Assembly: GCA_905215635.1 (NCBI GenBank)
Contig: CAJMQX010000007.1
Location: forward strand, 1-14,289
Direction: 5' to 3'
Length of the DNA stretch: 14,289 nucleotides
Origin: an uncultured bacterium
Lineage (GTDB): Bacteria; Bacillota_I; Bacilli_A; RF39; UBA660
Part shown: positions 6,670 to 14,103 of the stretch, one piece after another
Numbering within the stretch: position 1 is the stretch's first letter
Layout of the letters: the number at the start of each line of letters is the position of its first letter
Program-made: the position numbers and the translations under genes
The notes under the pieces: generated by a model
The model's input: only the letters and a program-made list of their open reading frames with translations
Database searches by the model: none
What the model was told of the DNA's origin: nothing

Positions 6670-8814
6670 TCAATATAAATTTTTAAATTCTATTTCCACC
6701 ACTCCTTCTATTTTAGTACCAGGTTGAATATTTTGATTACTAGCATATCCATACCCAGTTAAATTATATGTAACTCCCATAAGATCTAGAACTATTTTAC
6801 TCTCTTTATAAGATAGTCCTGTAAAATCTATCATTGTCTTATCATTATCATTAGTAACTAATACTACCAAATCATTATTAGTAAGTGTTGTATCTTTATT
6901 AGGATACTGATTTATAATCTTATTTCCTGTTCCTATTGTAATAACTCTTAGTTTATTATCATTAAGTTCTTTAATTATTTCCGTAGTTGTCTTATTAGTA
7001 TAATCATTAACTGTATAATTAATCTTATTACTAGTACTATTATCTATATTTAAATATTTAGATAAGTTAACAACAATATCTTTAACTGCTGGAGCTAAAT
7101 AATTAACTGTATCTTTAGGTTTCTTAATAGCCATATATATAATTATCTCTGGATTATCTCCTGGATATATTCCTGCAAAAGAATATATATAATCACTATT
7201 TCCTGTTAAGTATTTTCCATTTTCATATATTGAAGCTGTACCAGTTTTTCCTATTAAATCATATCCTTCCATATAATATGCTGAACCAGTTCCTTTTGTA
7301 CTATCAGGGGTAATTACACTTCTCATAAGTTCTTTTATCTTATCAGTAGTACTCTTAGAAGCTACTTTTCCTTTACTTTTCCTTGTATTTTCTAATGTTG
7401 TCTTTCCGTTTTCGTCTACTATCTTACTAACTACATAAGGTTCTAACATTTCTCCATCATTAGCTACTATACTCATTCCTTGTAACATCTGTACTGGACT
7501 AACCATAATACCCTGTCCATATCCTGCTGTAGCCGCTTCTACATCATAATTAAAACTAACATTCCCTTTAAGTTCATTATTTAAAGATATTCCTGTCTTT
7601 TTACCAAAACCATATTTATCATAACAAGCTTTAAGTTCCTTCTTAGAAATAACACTCTCAAGTAAATTAGCTACCCCTATATTAGAAGACATTGCATAAC
7701 CATAATCATATGTAATTAATCCCCATCCTACTCCATTCCAGTCTTTAATAGTAACTGTATCATTAGCATCTCTTTCTGATACATATGTCTTAGATCCTGA
7801 CATAAATGTATCATCACCCTTATATTTACCACTATCAATAGCACACATATAACTAAATGTTTTCATTGTAGAACCAGGTTCATATGTATAACTAACTAAT
7901 GGATCCATATAATTAGTTAAATTTCTAATATTAGGATCATATGAAGGTGTTGAAGAATATCCTAGTATCTCTCCTGTCTTAGCATTCATAACTCCCATTA
8001 AAACCCATTCTGCTTGACTATCCTCTTGAGCTTTTTTAACTACTTTCTCTATAAATAATTGTACACTACTATCAATAGTTAGATATAAATCACTTCCATT
8101 AGTAGCATCTTCTACATATTCATTTGAATTAGCTATCTTATTACCTCTACCATCTTTCTCATAAGTAATATACCCTGCCTTACCAGTAAGTTCTTTATTA
8201 AAATATCCCTCTATTCCTAACTCTCCAACCATATATAGATTTCCATCTATCTCCTTATTCTTAGTATATCCTAATAAATAAGAAGCAAAATCTCCATTTG
8301 GATAATATCTTTTAGTACTTTTAGTGAAATCTATACCAGGTAAATTTAAATTCTTAATTTCTTCCATCTTTAACTGACTTAAGTTCTTCCCTGCTACTCC
8401 AAATTCTACTTGATAAGCATCTTTATTAAGTCTTTCTAATATTTTTTCATAAGACATATCTATATGTTCAGATAGTATTCTAGCAGTATTTTCTTTATCT
8501 TTAACGTGTCTAAGTTCTCCCCCATCTACACTTCTACTCTCTTCTAAGTAAGCTATCAAGGTATAACTAGAAACATCTTGTGCTAATACATTTCCCTTAG
8601 TGTCATAAATAGCTCCTCTTTCTGGCATAATTACTTCTTCTAAGATATTTCTATTTTTAATAAACTCACTAAGTGTTAAATCCCCTTTAGCTTTATAATC
8701 TACTAAACATCTATAAGTTAATGTTGCCCCAAATATTAAGAACAAAAAAAAGACAAAAAGATATACTAACTTATTTATCTTAAGTTTATTCGTATTTATC
8801 TTTTTGTCTTTCAT
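6670..8814 (-). CDS. ftsI: Class B penicillin-binding protein (FtsI/PBP2B type) with two PASTA domains
   Basis: Membrane-anchored D,D-transpeptidase that cross-links septal peptidoglycan, partner of FtsL and FtsW in the divisome. The start at 8814 (714 aa) is chosen because GGAGG lies 5 bases upstream; the ATG at 8826 overlaps that ribosome site. Order: basic N-terminus, one membrane segment (about 16-36), PBP dimerisation domain (about 55-215, with RGAIYD and the GxEGYFN-type motif), transpeptidase domain with S315-T-M-K318, S376-S-N378 and K523-T-G-T526, then two PASTA-like repeats (about 602-656 and 659-712). All three active-site motifs are intact. C-terminal PASTA domains fit Firmicutes PBP2B, PBP2x and SpoVD; position after mraZ, rsmH and ftsL favours the division enzyme. 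A SpoVD-like role cannot be excluded from one gene. It lies 20 bp after ftsL. Confidence 0.94.
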   Translation of the reverse strand: MKDKKINTNKLKINKLVYLFVFFLFLIFGATLTYRCLVDYKAKGDLTLSEFIKNRNILEEVIMPERGAIYDTKGNVLAQDVSSYTLIAYLEESRSVDGGELRHVKDKENTARILSEHIDMSYEKILERLNKDAYQVEFGVAGKNLSQLKMEEIKNLNLPGIDFTKSTKRYYPNGDFASYLLGYTKNKEIDGNLYMVGELGIEGYFNKELTGKAGYITYEKDGRGNKIANSNEYVEDATNGSDLYLTIDSSVQLFIEKVVKKAQEDSQAEWVLMGVMNAKTGEILGYSSTPSYDPNIRNLTNYMDPLVSYTYEPGSTMKTFSYMCAIDSGKYKGDDTFMSGSKTYVSERDANDTVTIKDWNGVGWGLITYDYGYAMSSNIGVANLLESVISKKELKACYDKYGFGKKTGISLNNELKGNVSFNYDVEAATAGYGQGIMVSPVQMLQGMSIVANDGEMLEPYVVSKIVDENGKTTLENTRKSKGKVASKSTTDKIKELMRSVITPDSTKGTGSAYYMEGYDLIGKTGTASIYENGKYLTGNSDYIYSFAGIYPGDNPEIIIYMAIKKPKDTVNYLAPAVKDIVVNLSKYLNIDNSTSNKINYTVNDYTNKTTTEIIKELNDNKLRVITIGTGNKIINQYPNKDTTLTNNDLVVLVTNDNDKTMIDFTGLSYKESKIVLDLMGVTYNLTGYGYASNQNIQPGTKIEGVVEIEFKNLY

Positions 8815-8834
8815 AATAGCCTCCATATATTTAC

Positions 8835-9128
8835 TTATTCTGAAACTGATTTAATATTTTCATTATTATAAGTAAGTCCTAACTGTGTACTAACTGCTTG
8901 TATTTTATCTAAAGAAACCATCTCATTTATTTTCATAACCAAACTTTGATTATCTTCAGTTTCATCTTTTATTATACCACTAAGTTCTTGAATTTCCAAA
9001 TTAATTTTACTAAGCATTGCTCTGCTATAAATAATTCCTACTACTAAAAATAATGAAGTAATAACAAATGTCTTATAAATAAATTTCTCTATACGTACAT
9101 TTTTATTTACTTTCTTCTTCTTTTTCAT
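8835..9128 (-). CDS. ftsL: Cell division protein FtsL-like, bitopic membrane protein
   Basis: A 97-aa bitopic protein with a very basic cytoplasmic tail (KKKKKVNKNVR), one membrane segment at about residues 19-36, and an extracellular coiled-coil-like helix (about 38-85) ending in a short tail. FtsL sequences are poorly conserved, so the call rests on size, topology and position between rsmH and a class B PBP, where ftsL normally lies. It would act in the FtsL-FtsB/DivIC-DivIB complex that activates septal wall synthesis. AAAGGA precedes the ATG by 9 bases and overlaps the end of rsmH; the two genes are 5 bp apart, so they are cotranscribed. Confidence 0.85.
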   Translation of the reverse strand: MKKKKKVNKNVRIEKFIYKTFVITSLFLVVGIIYSRAMLSKINLEIQELSGIIKDETEDNQSLVMKINEMVSLDKIQAVSTQLGLTYNNENIKSVSE

Positions 9129-9133
9129 ATTTA

Positions 9134-10057
9134 TCAGTCCTTTATCTTTTCAACTATTCTAAGTCTAGCACTCCTAGCCCTATTATTTTCATCTAATTCT
9201 ATATCGCTTGGTGTTATTCCTTTGCTAATTATTTTTAATTTAGGCATATATTCTAAAGGTATATAAGGAAGTTTACTAAATTTACTATCTACTTCACTAT
9301 ACTTTCTAAATATATTCTTAACTGTTCTATCTTCTAAAGAATGAAAAGTAATAACACATATTCTTCCACCTACACGAATTAAATCTATTGCTTGTTCTAA
9401 TGCACTCTCAAGTACATCTAATTCATGATTTACTTCTATTCTAATAGCTTGAAATGTCTTTCTTGCCGGATGCCCTTCTCTAAGTTCTCTCGCTGGCATA
9501 CTTCTTTTTATTATTTCTACTAATTCTAAAGTTGTCTCTATTGGTTTTATTTCTCTTTCTTTAATAATATTCTTAGCTATGCTATTAGCATATTTTTCTT
9601 CCCCATAGTCTCTTATTACTCTAACTAATTCTTGATAACTATAATTATTAACCAATTCATATGCTGAAAAATCACTATCAGTATCCATTCTCATATCAAG
9701 TCTTGCATCATTATGATAACTAAAACCGCGATAATCTTCATCAAGTTGCATACTACTAACACCAATATCAAATAGTATTCCATCTACCTTAGTAACACCC
9801 TCATCAAGTAAACATTCCTTCATATTAGCAAAATTACTTTTAATTATTTTATAATTTTTATATGCTTTTAGTCTTTCTTTACTATAGCTTATCGCTTCAG
9901 CGTCTTGGTCAAAAGCATATAAAAACCCCTTTTCAATTCTTTTTAAGATTTCTAAACTATGTCCTCCAAATCCCAAAGTAGCATCTACATAAACTCCATC
10001 TTTATTGATATTTAATCCATCAACACTTTCATATAATAATACACTCTTATGCTTCAT
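9134..10057 (-). CDS. rsmH: 16S rRNA (cytosine-1402 N4)-methyltransferase RsmH (MraW)
   Basis: SAM-dependent methyltransferase that makes the N4-methyl of m4Cm1402 in the ribosomal decoding centre. The start at 10057 (307 aa, MKHKSVLLYESV) is chosen over an in-frame ATG at 10096 because RsmH proteins begin with this segment and GGGGA lies at the right distance; the product is then of normal family length. Motifs: DATLGFGGHS (25-34) for SAM binding, AFDQD (48-52), FDIGVSSMQLD (96-106), GFSY (111-114), DMRMD (121-125), ITFHSLEDR (236-244) and the C-terminal NNRARSARLR (291-300). Its first codons overlap the end of mraZ by 11 bp, so translation is likely coupled. It ends in TGA, which shows TGA is a stop in this organism. 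Confidence 0.97.
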   Translation of the reverse strand: MKHKSVLLYESVDGLNINKDGVYVDATLGFGGHSLEILKRIEKGFLYAFDQDAEAISYSKERLKAYKNYKIIKSNFANMKECLLDEGVTKVDGILFDIGVSSMQLDEDYRGFSYHNDARLDMRMDTDSDFSAYELVNNYSYQELVRVIRDYGEEKYANSIAKNIIKEREIKPIETTLELVEIIKRSMPARELREGHPARKTFQAIRIEVNHELDVLESALEQAIDLIRVGGRICVITFHSLEDRTVKNIFRKYSEVDSKFSKLPYIPLEYMPKLKIISKGITPSDIELDENNRARSARLRIVEKIKD

Positions 10058-10490
10058 CTTCAAAATCCCCATCAAATAAGTTTTCTGATATTTCATCCAA
10101 CTTTTTATAATTTTCTTGCATTAGTTTATTTAATTTGTCTAATGCCCAAATTTCTAGGCGATCATTTACCCCAATGATTGCACATTCTTTTTCTATTCCT
10201 GCATATAAAATCAAAGAGTTATCTAGATTTATTCTACCTTGGCGATCAAATTCGCATACAGTGGCACTAGCTAAGAAAAATCTTGTAAATGTTCTTGCAT
10301 CTTTCTTTGTAAATGGTAGTTTTTTAAGTCTATTGACAATCTTTTCCCACTCTACTAAGGAATACACGAATAAACATCCATCAAGTCCTTTAGTAACTAC
10401 GAAACTCTTGCCAATTTCCTCTCTAAATTTAGAAGGTATTATTAATCTTCCCTTTTCATCAATATTATGATGATATTCTCCAATTAACAT
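10047..10490 (-). CDS. mraZ: Transcriptional regulator MraZ
   Basis: DNA-binding regulator of the dcw cluster, which forms a ring of two-domain subunits and binds short direct repeats in front of its own gene. The start at 10490 (147 aa, MLIGEYHHNID) matches the family; the in-frame GTG 12 bases upstream lies within the AGTGGGGGAT ribosome site and is rejected. Two SpoVT-AbrB-type half domains are visible: DEKGRLIIPSKFRE (11-24) and FDRQGRINLDNSL (81-93), each with the D-x-x-G-R core. An acidic C-terminal tail follows. Three MraZ-type boxes lie immediately upstream, the last one overlapping the ribosome binding site, so autoregulation is expected. It is the first gene of the mraZ-rsmH-ftsL-ftsI run. 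Confidence 0.96.
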   Translation of the reverse strand: MLIGEYHHNIDEKGRLIIPSKFREEIGKSFVVTKGLDGCLFVYSLVEWEKIVNRLKKLPFTKKDARTFTRFFLASATVCEFDRQGRINLDNSLILYAGIEKECAIIGVNDRLEIWALDKLNKLMQENYKKLDEISENLFDGDFEDEA

Positions 10491-10498
10491 ATTATCCC

Positions 10499-10523
10499 CC
10501 ACTTTCTACCACTCTTCACCACT
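10499..10523 (-). promoter_or_regulatory. Three MraZ-binding boxes (AGTGG, 10-bp period)
   Basis: On the - strand the 5' leader of mraZ contains AGTGG three times, at 10523-10519, 10513-10509 and 10503-10499, with an exact period of 10 bp (AGTGGTGAAG, AGTGGTAGAA, AGTGGGGGAT). Read as TGGNN they are separated by 5-base spacers, the arrangement known for MraZ sites (TGGGN repeats in E. coli). The third box runs into the GGGGGA ribosome site of mraZ. Confidence 0.85.
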
Positions 10524-10534
10524 TGCACCTTAAT

Positions 10535-10561
10535 TTTATAATAAAAAAAACTATTTGTAAA
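10535..10561 (-). promoter_or_regulatory. Probable mra promoter
   Basis: On the - strand TTTACA (10561-10556) and TATAAA (10540-10535) are separated by 15 bases, slightly short. Transcription would start near 10528, just in front of the first MraZ box. The -35 lies inside the terminator hairpin of the preceding gene. The hexamers are imperfect, so the position is tentative. Confidence 0.4.
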
Positions 10562-10567
10562 TAGTTT
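10543..10567 (-). terminator. Rho-independent terminator after the 400-aa membrane protein gene
   Basis: On the - strand AAACTATTT, a 2-base gap and AAATAGTTT form a perfect 9-bp palindrome (10567-10548), followed by a T tract (10550-10543). The stem is AT-only and the loop would need to open a pair or two. It lies 33 bp past the stop codon at 10600 and insulates mraZ. Confidence 0.65.
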
Positions 10568-10599
10568 CAAATAGTTTTTCATTAACTTTACACTATATC

Positions 10600-11802
10600 T
10601 TACATTTTAATATCCATATCTAGTATATTATCTAAATCTACTCCCGTAATTATCTTTCTAATAGCTTTGTTTTTAAGTAGTTTTTCCAATAAACTATCTT
10701 CATCTATAACTATATCTTTATAACTAACTGCTGTATCTGTATCTATTTCATCAATCCCTATACTAGTATCTATATTATAATTTAACTTAAGTTCTAATTT
10801 ATAATTATCTTCTAATGAATTTACTACTATTAAAGCAGTCGTATCTTTATCATTATTCTTTATCTGAACACTACCAGAATACATCAAAGTATAATCTTGA
10901 CTATATTCATAATTATACTTATCTATTGCTTTAGTAATCTTAAGTTGTTCATTACTATCACTCATATCATTCTCTTCAAACATTAAAAATTCATTATTAA
11001 GTATTCCTAAATAAATACTAAGTTCTATATCAACATCTCCAAATATATCCTCTTGGGTAAATTCTTCTCCATACACATTCTTATATATACTAGTATATTC
11101 ATTATCTTGAAGTAATGTCTTATTATATTTATCTCTAAATTCTTCATCTATAACTAAAGTAATCTTTTTAACATACTTATCATCTAATTTAACATATTCT
11201 TTTCTATAATTAGCATTATCTAGTCCATTCTTAAATGTATCTATATCTTTTTGAAATAAATATTTATAATCATCTATTGTAACACTACTATTATTACTAC
11301 TACCATCTTTATCAAGTATTTTCTCTATCTTAATAGTTTTATCATATACTTCTTCTATATTTACATACATATCATCATCAGTAACAAGCATCTTAATAAC
11401 CGGTAATAATTCATCATCATAAGTATTATTCATAACTAAAGAAGACATCTTCTTATCTTTATCATAACCAATTCTTCCTTTAAACCCTACTTTATTAATA
11501 ATATTATATATTTTATTATCTTTACCCATTGCATCATTAATAGTAGCATCTATATCATATGTAATATTAAATTCATCATACCCATTATATTCTTCATAAG
11601 GTATCATCTTAGTAATCTCTTTAGTAAATACTTTAAAAATCATCTTAGGATTATCTAATACAAAATAATAATATATTCCTCCTCCTAATAAGATTACTAA
11701 TAATAATATTAAAATAATAGTACCAGTATGTGTATTCTTAGGTTCTTTAAATGTATCATCATCCATCTCTCTATCAACTACATTATCTTTATTTTCTTCC
11801 AT
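10600..11802 (-). CDS. Hypothetical single-pass membrane protein with large outer domain, 400 aa
   Basis: I do not recognise a named family. The protein has an acidic cytoplasmic N-terminus (about 25 residues), one strong membrane segment (about 28-48, IILILLLVILLGGGIYYYFV) without a cleavage or lipobox signal, and an outer domain of about 350 residues. That domain is rich in Asp, Asn, Tyr and Lys with many short beta-strand-like stretches (for example DDMYVNIEEVYD, YVKKITLVIDEEF, SGSVQIKNN), resembling in general pattern the lipid- or ligand-binding beta-sheet lipoproteins (LppX/LolA type), which is a weak inference. Two acidic turns in the C-terminal part could bind calcium. The ATG has AGAGG 9 bases upstream. 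Terminators on both sides make it a single-gene unit between the surface-protein gene and mraZ. Confidence 0.75.
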   Translation of the reverse strand: MEENKDNVVDREMDDDTFKEPKNTHTGTIILILLLVILLGGGIYYYFVLDNPKMIFKVFTKEITKMIPYEEYNGYDEFNITYDIDATINDAMGKDNKIYNIINKVGFKGRIGYDKDKKMSSLVMNNTYDDELLPVIKMLVTDDDMYVNIEEVYDKTIKIEKILDKDGSSNNSSVTIDDYKYLFQKDIDTFKNGLDNANYRKEYVKLDDKYVKKITLVIDEEFRDKYNKTLLQDNEYTSIYKNVYGEEFTQEDIFGDVDIELSIYLGILNNEFLMFEENDMSDSNEQLKITKAIDKYNYEYSQDYTLMYSGSVQIKNNDKDTTALIVVNSLEDNYKLELKLNYNIDTSIGIDEIDTDTAVSYKDIVIDEDSLLEKLLKNKAIRKIITGVDLDNILDMDIKM

Positions 11803-11828
11803 ATCTTACTACCTCTCTTTACTAATAC

Positions 11829-11834
11829 ATTATA
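11829..11834 (-). promoter_or_regulatory. Candidate -10 box for the 400-aa membrane protein gene
   Basis: On the - strand AAATTATAATG contains a perfect TATAAT, 26 bases before the start codon at 11802. The 17-base position upstream carries no good -35. An alternative pair is TTGTTT and TATGAT with 16 bases between, about 12 bases further upstream. Confidence 0.4.
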
Positions 11835-11895
11835 ATTTTATCATATCTATTCCTATTTTACAAACAAATTATCTTATTTAGAATTATTTTTCATC

Positions 11896-11929
11896 AAAAA
11901 AGCTTAACTTTCTTTACATAGTCAAGCTT
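11896..11929 (-). terminator. Rho-independent terminator after the surface-protein gene
   Basis: On the - strand AAGCTTGACT (11929-11920) pairs with AGTTAAGCTT (11909-11900), with one G-U wobble and a 10-base loop, followed by six T. It lies 17 bp past the stop codon at 11946. Confidence 0.85.
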
Positions 11930-11945
11930 ATAATTAAAATTATAT

Positions 11946-13835
11946 TTATGTTTCAGTATTGACAAGAACGCCGCGAAACCCTTCGGTACCGTATTTGCCA
12001 GTGCCTTGGTCACCGCTGTAGAACACCCCTGCTAAAGCACTATTTTTGTAGGAGCCACCGCGTATCATCCATGGGTGAGAAGGAGAAACAATGGAATAAC
12101 TATCATAATACCAATGGTTTGTTTCTGATAAACCATGTCCATAGCATATTCCACCATTACATGCTGTTAAGGCACTTATCGTTGTACCACTTAATTTATA
12201 CACATCATAATATTTACTATCTGGAAAATCTACTCCTGTATATGAAGTACCAGATGTTCCTACTAGTCCAGTAAAACCAGAACTGCCACTCCATAACTGA
12301 CCGTCGGAATTAGCAAATACGCCCATGACATATTCATCTGCTCCTCCAGACATATCATATATTCCCGTAATGTTTCCTGTGGTACTTGCTACCTTTGTTA
12401 AATCTCTCATACTACTTTTGGTATTAGTATTATATTCAAGTAAATATCCATCCCATGTATAATATCCATAGCTATTGTATTGTTCTGTTGAAGTTTGAGC
12501 TGTATATGTTTTATTTATTGGAGTTTTTCCTCCTACGTTTCCTCCACTTCTTCCGGTATAATAACGTTCAGAGTTATTGGTATATACTTCTCTATTTACG
12601 CCATATTTAGAATGTGATAGATATGCCGCCGCTCCCCATTCACTATTCTTCATCATATGACTATCTGCATTTGTTGTTACCCCGTATGTTGAGCCACCTA
12701 ATTTTTGAGCTGTAGAAAATTGTACAGATACTTTTATGCTTTTTAATGATAAAACATCTGGTAATATTGTAGGACTAGAAACTGAACCCGTTGTTTCAAA
12801 CTTACCTACCCAAATACCTGATAACTCTTCGCCATCTTCTCTTACGCCATCACTATCATTATCCCACCAAAATGCTGGATGAGTTATATATTCTCCTACT
12901 TGTGTTCCTGTAGATATTGAATTTTTATCTTCAAATATTATTTCTATTGTTTGTTCTTTACCAGTTTTATTGTTGTTATCTACAGACCATATTTGATATT
13001 TATATCTAGGTATCCAAACATAATATGCAAGTATATCTGATTGGTTAATCTCTACTCCAGGATTAGCTTTATAGTATGCTCTAGTTTGTGTACCACTTTC
13101 TTTTACTAATACGGCATTAGCCCATTCTTGATTAGAATAATCATACCAAGAACTATCTGTACTAGATACTGTCTTTACTACAGTACCATTTGATGTATCA
13201 AATACTACTGGTATCATTCCATCATCAAGTACTGGAGCATTAGGTTCTTCTTTTTGGTCTACACAACTTCCATTTAAAGATAACGCAAATGATTGGTTCA
13301 TTGTATCTGAACTAGTTTCAGCTGCATCTAACCATATCCATAAGTAATATGTTTCAGTTGTAGTACTATTATAATCTTTATCGGTAAATAATTTAATTCT
13401 ATTATTCTTAGCAAGTCCTCCAAAATTACCTGATATAATAACTCCCGTATCTTTATCAGTACTACTTGTATTTAAAACATACATTAAATTACTACTAATA
13501 GTTAAATTAGCTGAAATACTTTTTATATCTAACCATAAATCCATATAAATAGTCTTACCATCCTTAGTAATCGTAGGCATTACTTTTATTTCCCTTTTTA
13601 TATAGTTACCTGTCGTATTATCATTAACTTCTGTTGGTATTAAATTAATTGTACCTGATGTTATATCTCCACCACCATCAGCAGCACAACTAAAATCTCC
13701 CTCAATGGTAAAATTTACGACTGTTTTTTGTTCTTCTGTACTCTGCCAATTCCAATATGCTAGTGTACCACCAATAATTGCAATAATTAATCCAAATATA
13801 GCAATTATTATCAATGTTTTCTTATTCTTTTCCAT
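11946..13835 (-). CDS. Surface protein: TasA/camelysin-like N-terminus plus FGE/C-type-lectin-like C-terminal domain
   Basis: The start at 13835 (629 aa) is set by AAGGAG 6 bases upstream; the ATG at 13880 lies only 17 bases from the -10 box and lacks a ribosome site. The N-terminus (MEKNKK, hydrophobic residues 7-22, then GGTLAYWNWQSTEEQ) resembles SipW-processed TasA/camelysin signals, in which GGTxAYF is followed by S/T-E. An N-terminal beta-rich domain (about 30-192) contains C50 and C191, a possible disulfide. After a Pro/Glu linker (193-202), residues 206-629 form a second module with YVWIPRYKYQIW (272-283), GIWVGKFE (340-347), an EF-hand-type loop DNDSDGVREDGE (325-336), EWGAAAYL (399-406), GIYDMSGGADEYVMG (491-505), RGGSY (592-596) and GFRGVL (619-624). 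The last three correspond to the formylglycine-generating-enzyme/sulphatase-modifying fold, but no FGE active-site cysteine pair is apparent, so binding or adhesion is likelier than catalysis. No LPXTG anchor is seen. Confidence 0.82.
   Translation of the reverse strand: MEKNKKTLIIIAIFGLIIAIIGGTLAYWNWQSTEEQKTVVNFTIEGDFSCAADGGGDITSGTINLIPTEVNDNTTGNYIKREIKVMPTITKDGKTIYMDLWLDIKSISANLTISSNLMYVLNTSSTDKDTGVIISGNFGGLAKNNRIKLFTDKDYNSTTTETYYLWIWLDAAETSSDTMNQSFALSLNGSCVDQKEEPNAPVLDDGMIPVVFDTSNGTVVKTVSSTDSSWYDYSNQEWANAVLVKESGTQTRAYYKANPGVEINQSDILAYYVWIPRYKYQIWSVDNNNKTGKEQTIEIIFEDKNSISTGTQVGEYITHPAFWWDNDSDGVREDGEELSGIWVGKFETTGSVSSPTILPDVLSLKSIKVSVQFSTAQKLGGSTYGVTTNADSHMMKNSEWGAAAYLSHSKYGVNREVYTNNSERYYTGRSGGNVGGKTPINKTYTAQTSTEQYNSYGYYTWDGYLLEYNTNTKSSMRDLTKVASTTGNITGIYDMSGGADEYVMGVFANSDGQLWSGSSGFTGLVGTSGTSYTGVDFPDSKYYDVYKLSGTTISALTACNGGICYGHGLSETNHWYYDSYSIVSPSHPWMIRGGSYKNSALAGVFYSGDQGTGKYGTEGFRGVLVNTET
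11973..12062 (-). other. GC-rich RGGS...GFR segment resembling a DGR variable region (candidate)
   Basis: These 30 codons at the 3' end of the surface-protein gene (residues 592-621) are about 54% GC by hand count (49 of 90), far above the surrounding AT-rich DNA, and use CGC, GGC, TCC, GGG, GTG and TTC codons that are rare elsewhere in the window. The encoded pattern RGGSY-5-AGVF-13-GFR resembles variable regions of diversity-generating-retroelement targets with a C-type-lectin/FGE fold. Many codons between AGVF and GFR are NNC or NNT (TAC, AGC, GGT, GAC, GGC, ACT, TAC, GGT, ACC), as expected if AAC/AAT template codons had been changed at adenines. No reverse transcriptase or template repeat is in the window, so this is a hypothesis. 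Confidence 0.35.
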
Positions 13836-13896
13836 ACATTTCTCCTTCAAAAAAGTCCTCAAGTATTCTAACATTATCACTTTCTATTATGGTTAA

Positions 13897-13925
13897 ATTA
13901 TACTATAAATAAAGGAATTGCACAA
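13897..13925 (-). promoter_or_regulatory. Sigma-A-type promoter for the surface-protein gene
   Basis: On the - strand TTGTGC (13925-13920) and a perfect TATAAT (13902-13897) are separated by exactly 17 bases. The start codon at 13835 is 61 bases downstream, leaving a leader of about 55 bases. The rest of the 240-bp gap up to 14076 is AT-rich and shows no other feature. Confidence 0.75.
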
Positions 13926-14069
13926 GAAATATAGACAATTTTTTCTTAATTTTTTTAACTTTTATATTTTAATATTTTTAGATAAAATCAATATTTTCAT
14001 GTTACATTTATAAAATTATCAAGTAGAATACTTTATAACTTTTTTTATTTTATATTATTATAGATAAAG

Positions 14070-14103
14070 AAAAATCTTAAGATTGTCTTCTTCTTAAGAT
14101 TTT
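14070..14103 (-). terminator. Rho-independent terminator after the P-type ATPase fragment
   Basis: On the - strand AAAATCTTAAGA (14103-14092) pairs perfectly over 12 bases with TCTTAAGATTTT (14082-14071) across a 9-base loop, followed by one more T and a T-rich stretch. It overlaps the last codons and the stop codon of the ATPase frame (stop 14077-14079). Confidence 0.65.

Noticed and set aside
8820..9140. Mycoplasma-type genetic code (TGA as Trp)
   Set aside because: TGA ends rsmH (9134) and the PBP gene (6670) at the expected family lengths, and Trp is TGG throughout.
10058..10096. Longer rsmH starting at 10096
   Set aside because: The extra 13 residues do not look like RsmH and lie within the mraZ coding end; the family start MKHKSVLL at 10057 has a GGGGA ribosome site.
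10135..10470. 111-codon open frame on the + strand opposite mraZ
   Set aside because: It is entirely antisense to a certain gene, has no ribosome site and its product is not protein-like; it is a by-product of mraZ codon use.
12071..12274. Short + strand frames inside the surface-protein gene (also at 13705-13896)
   Set aside because: Both are antisense to the 629-codon gene, which has a promoter, ribosome site and terminator; their products look like reversed codon noise.
11946..13835. Type IV pilin or active formylglycine-generating enzyme for the surface protein
   Set aside because: The N-terminus lacks the prepilin G/xxxxE cleavage motif, and no catalytic cysteine pair in FGE context can be seen despite the RGGS and GFR motifs.
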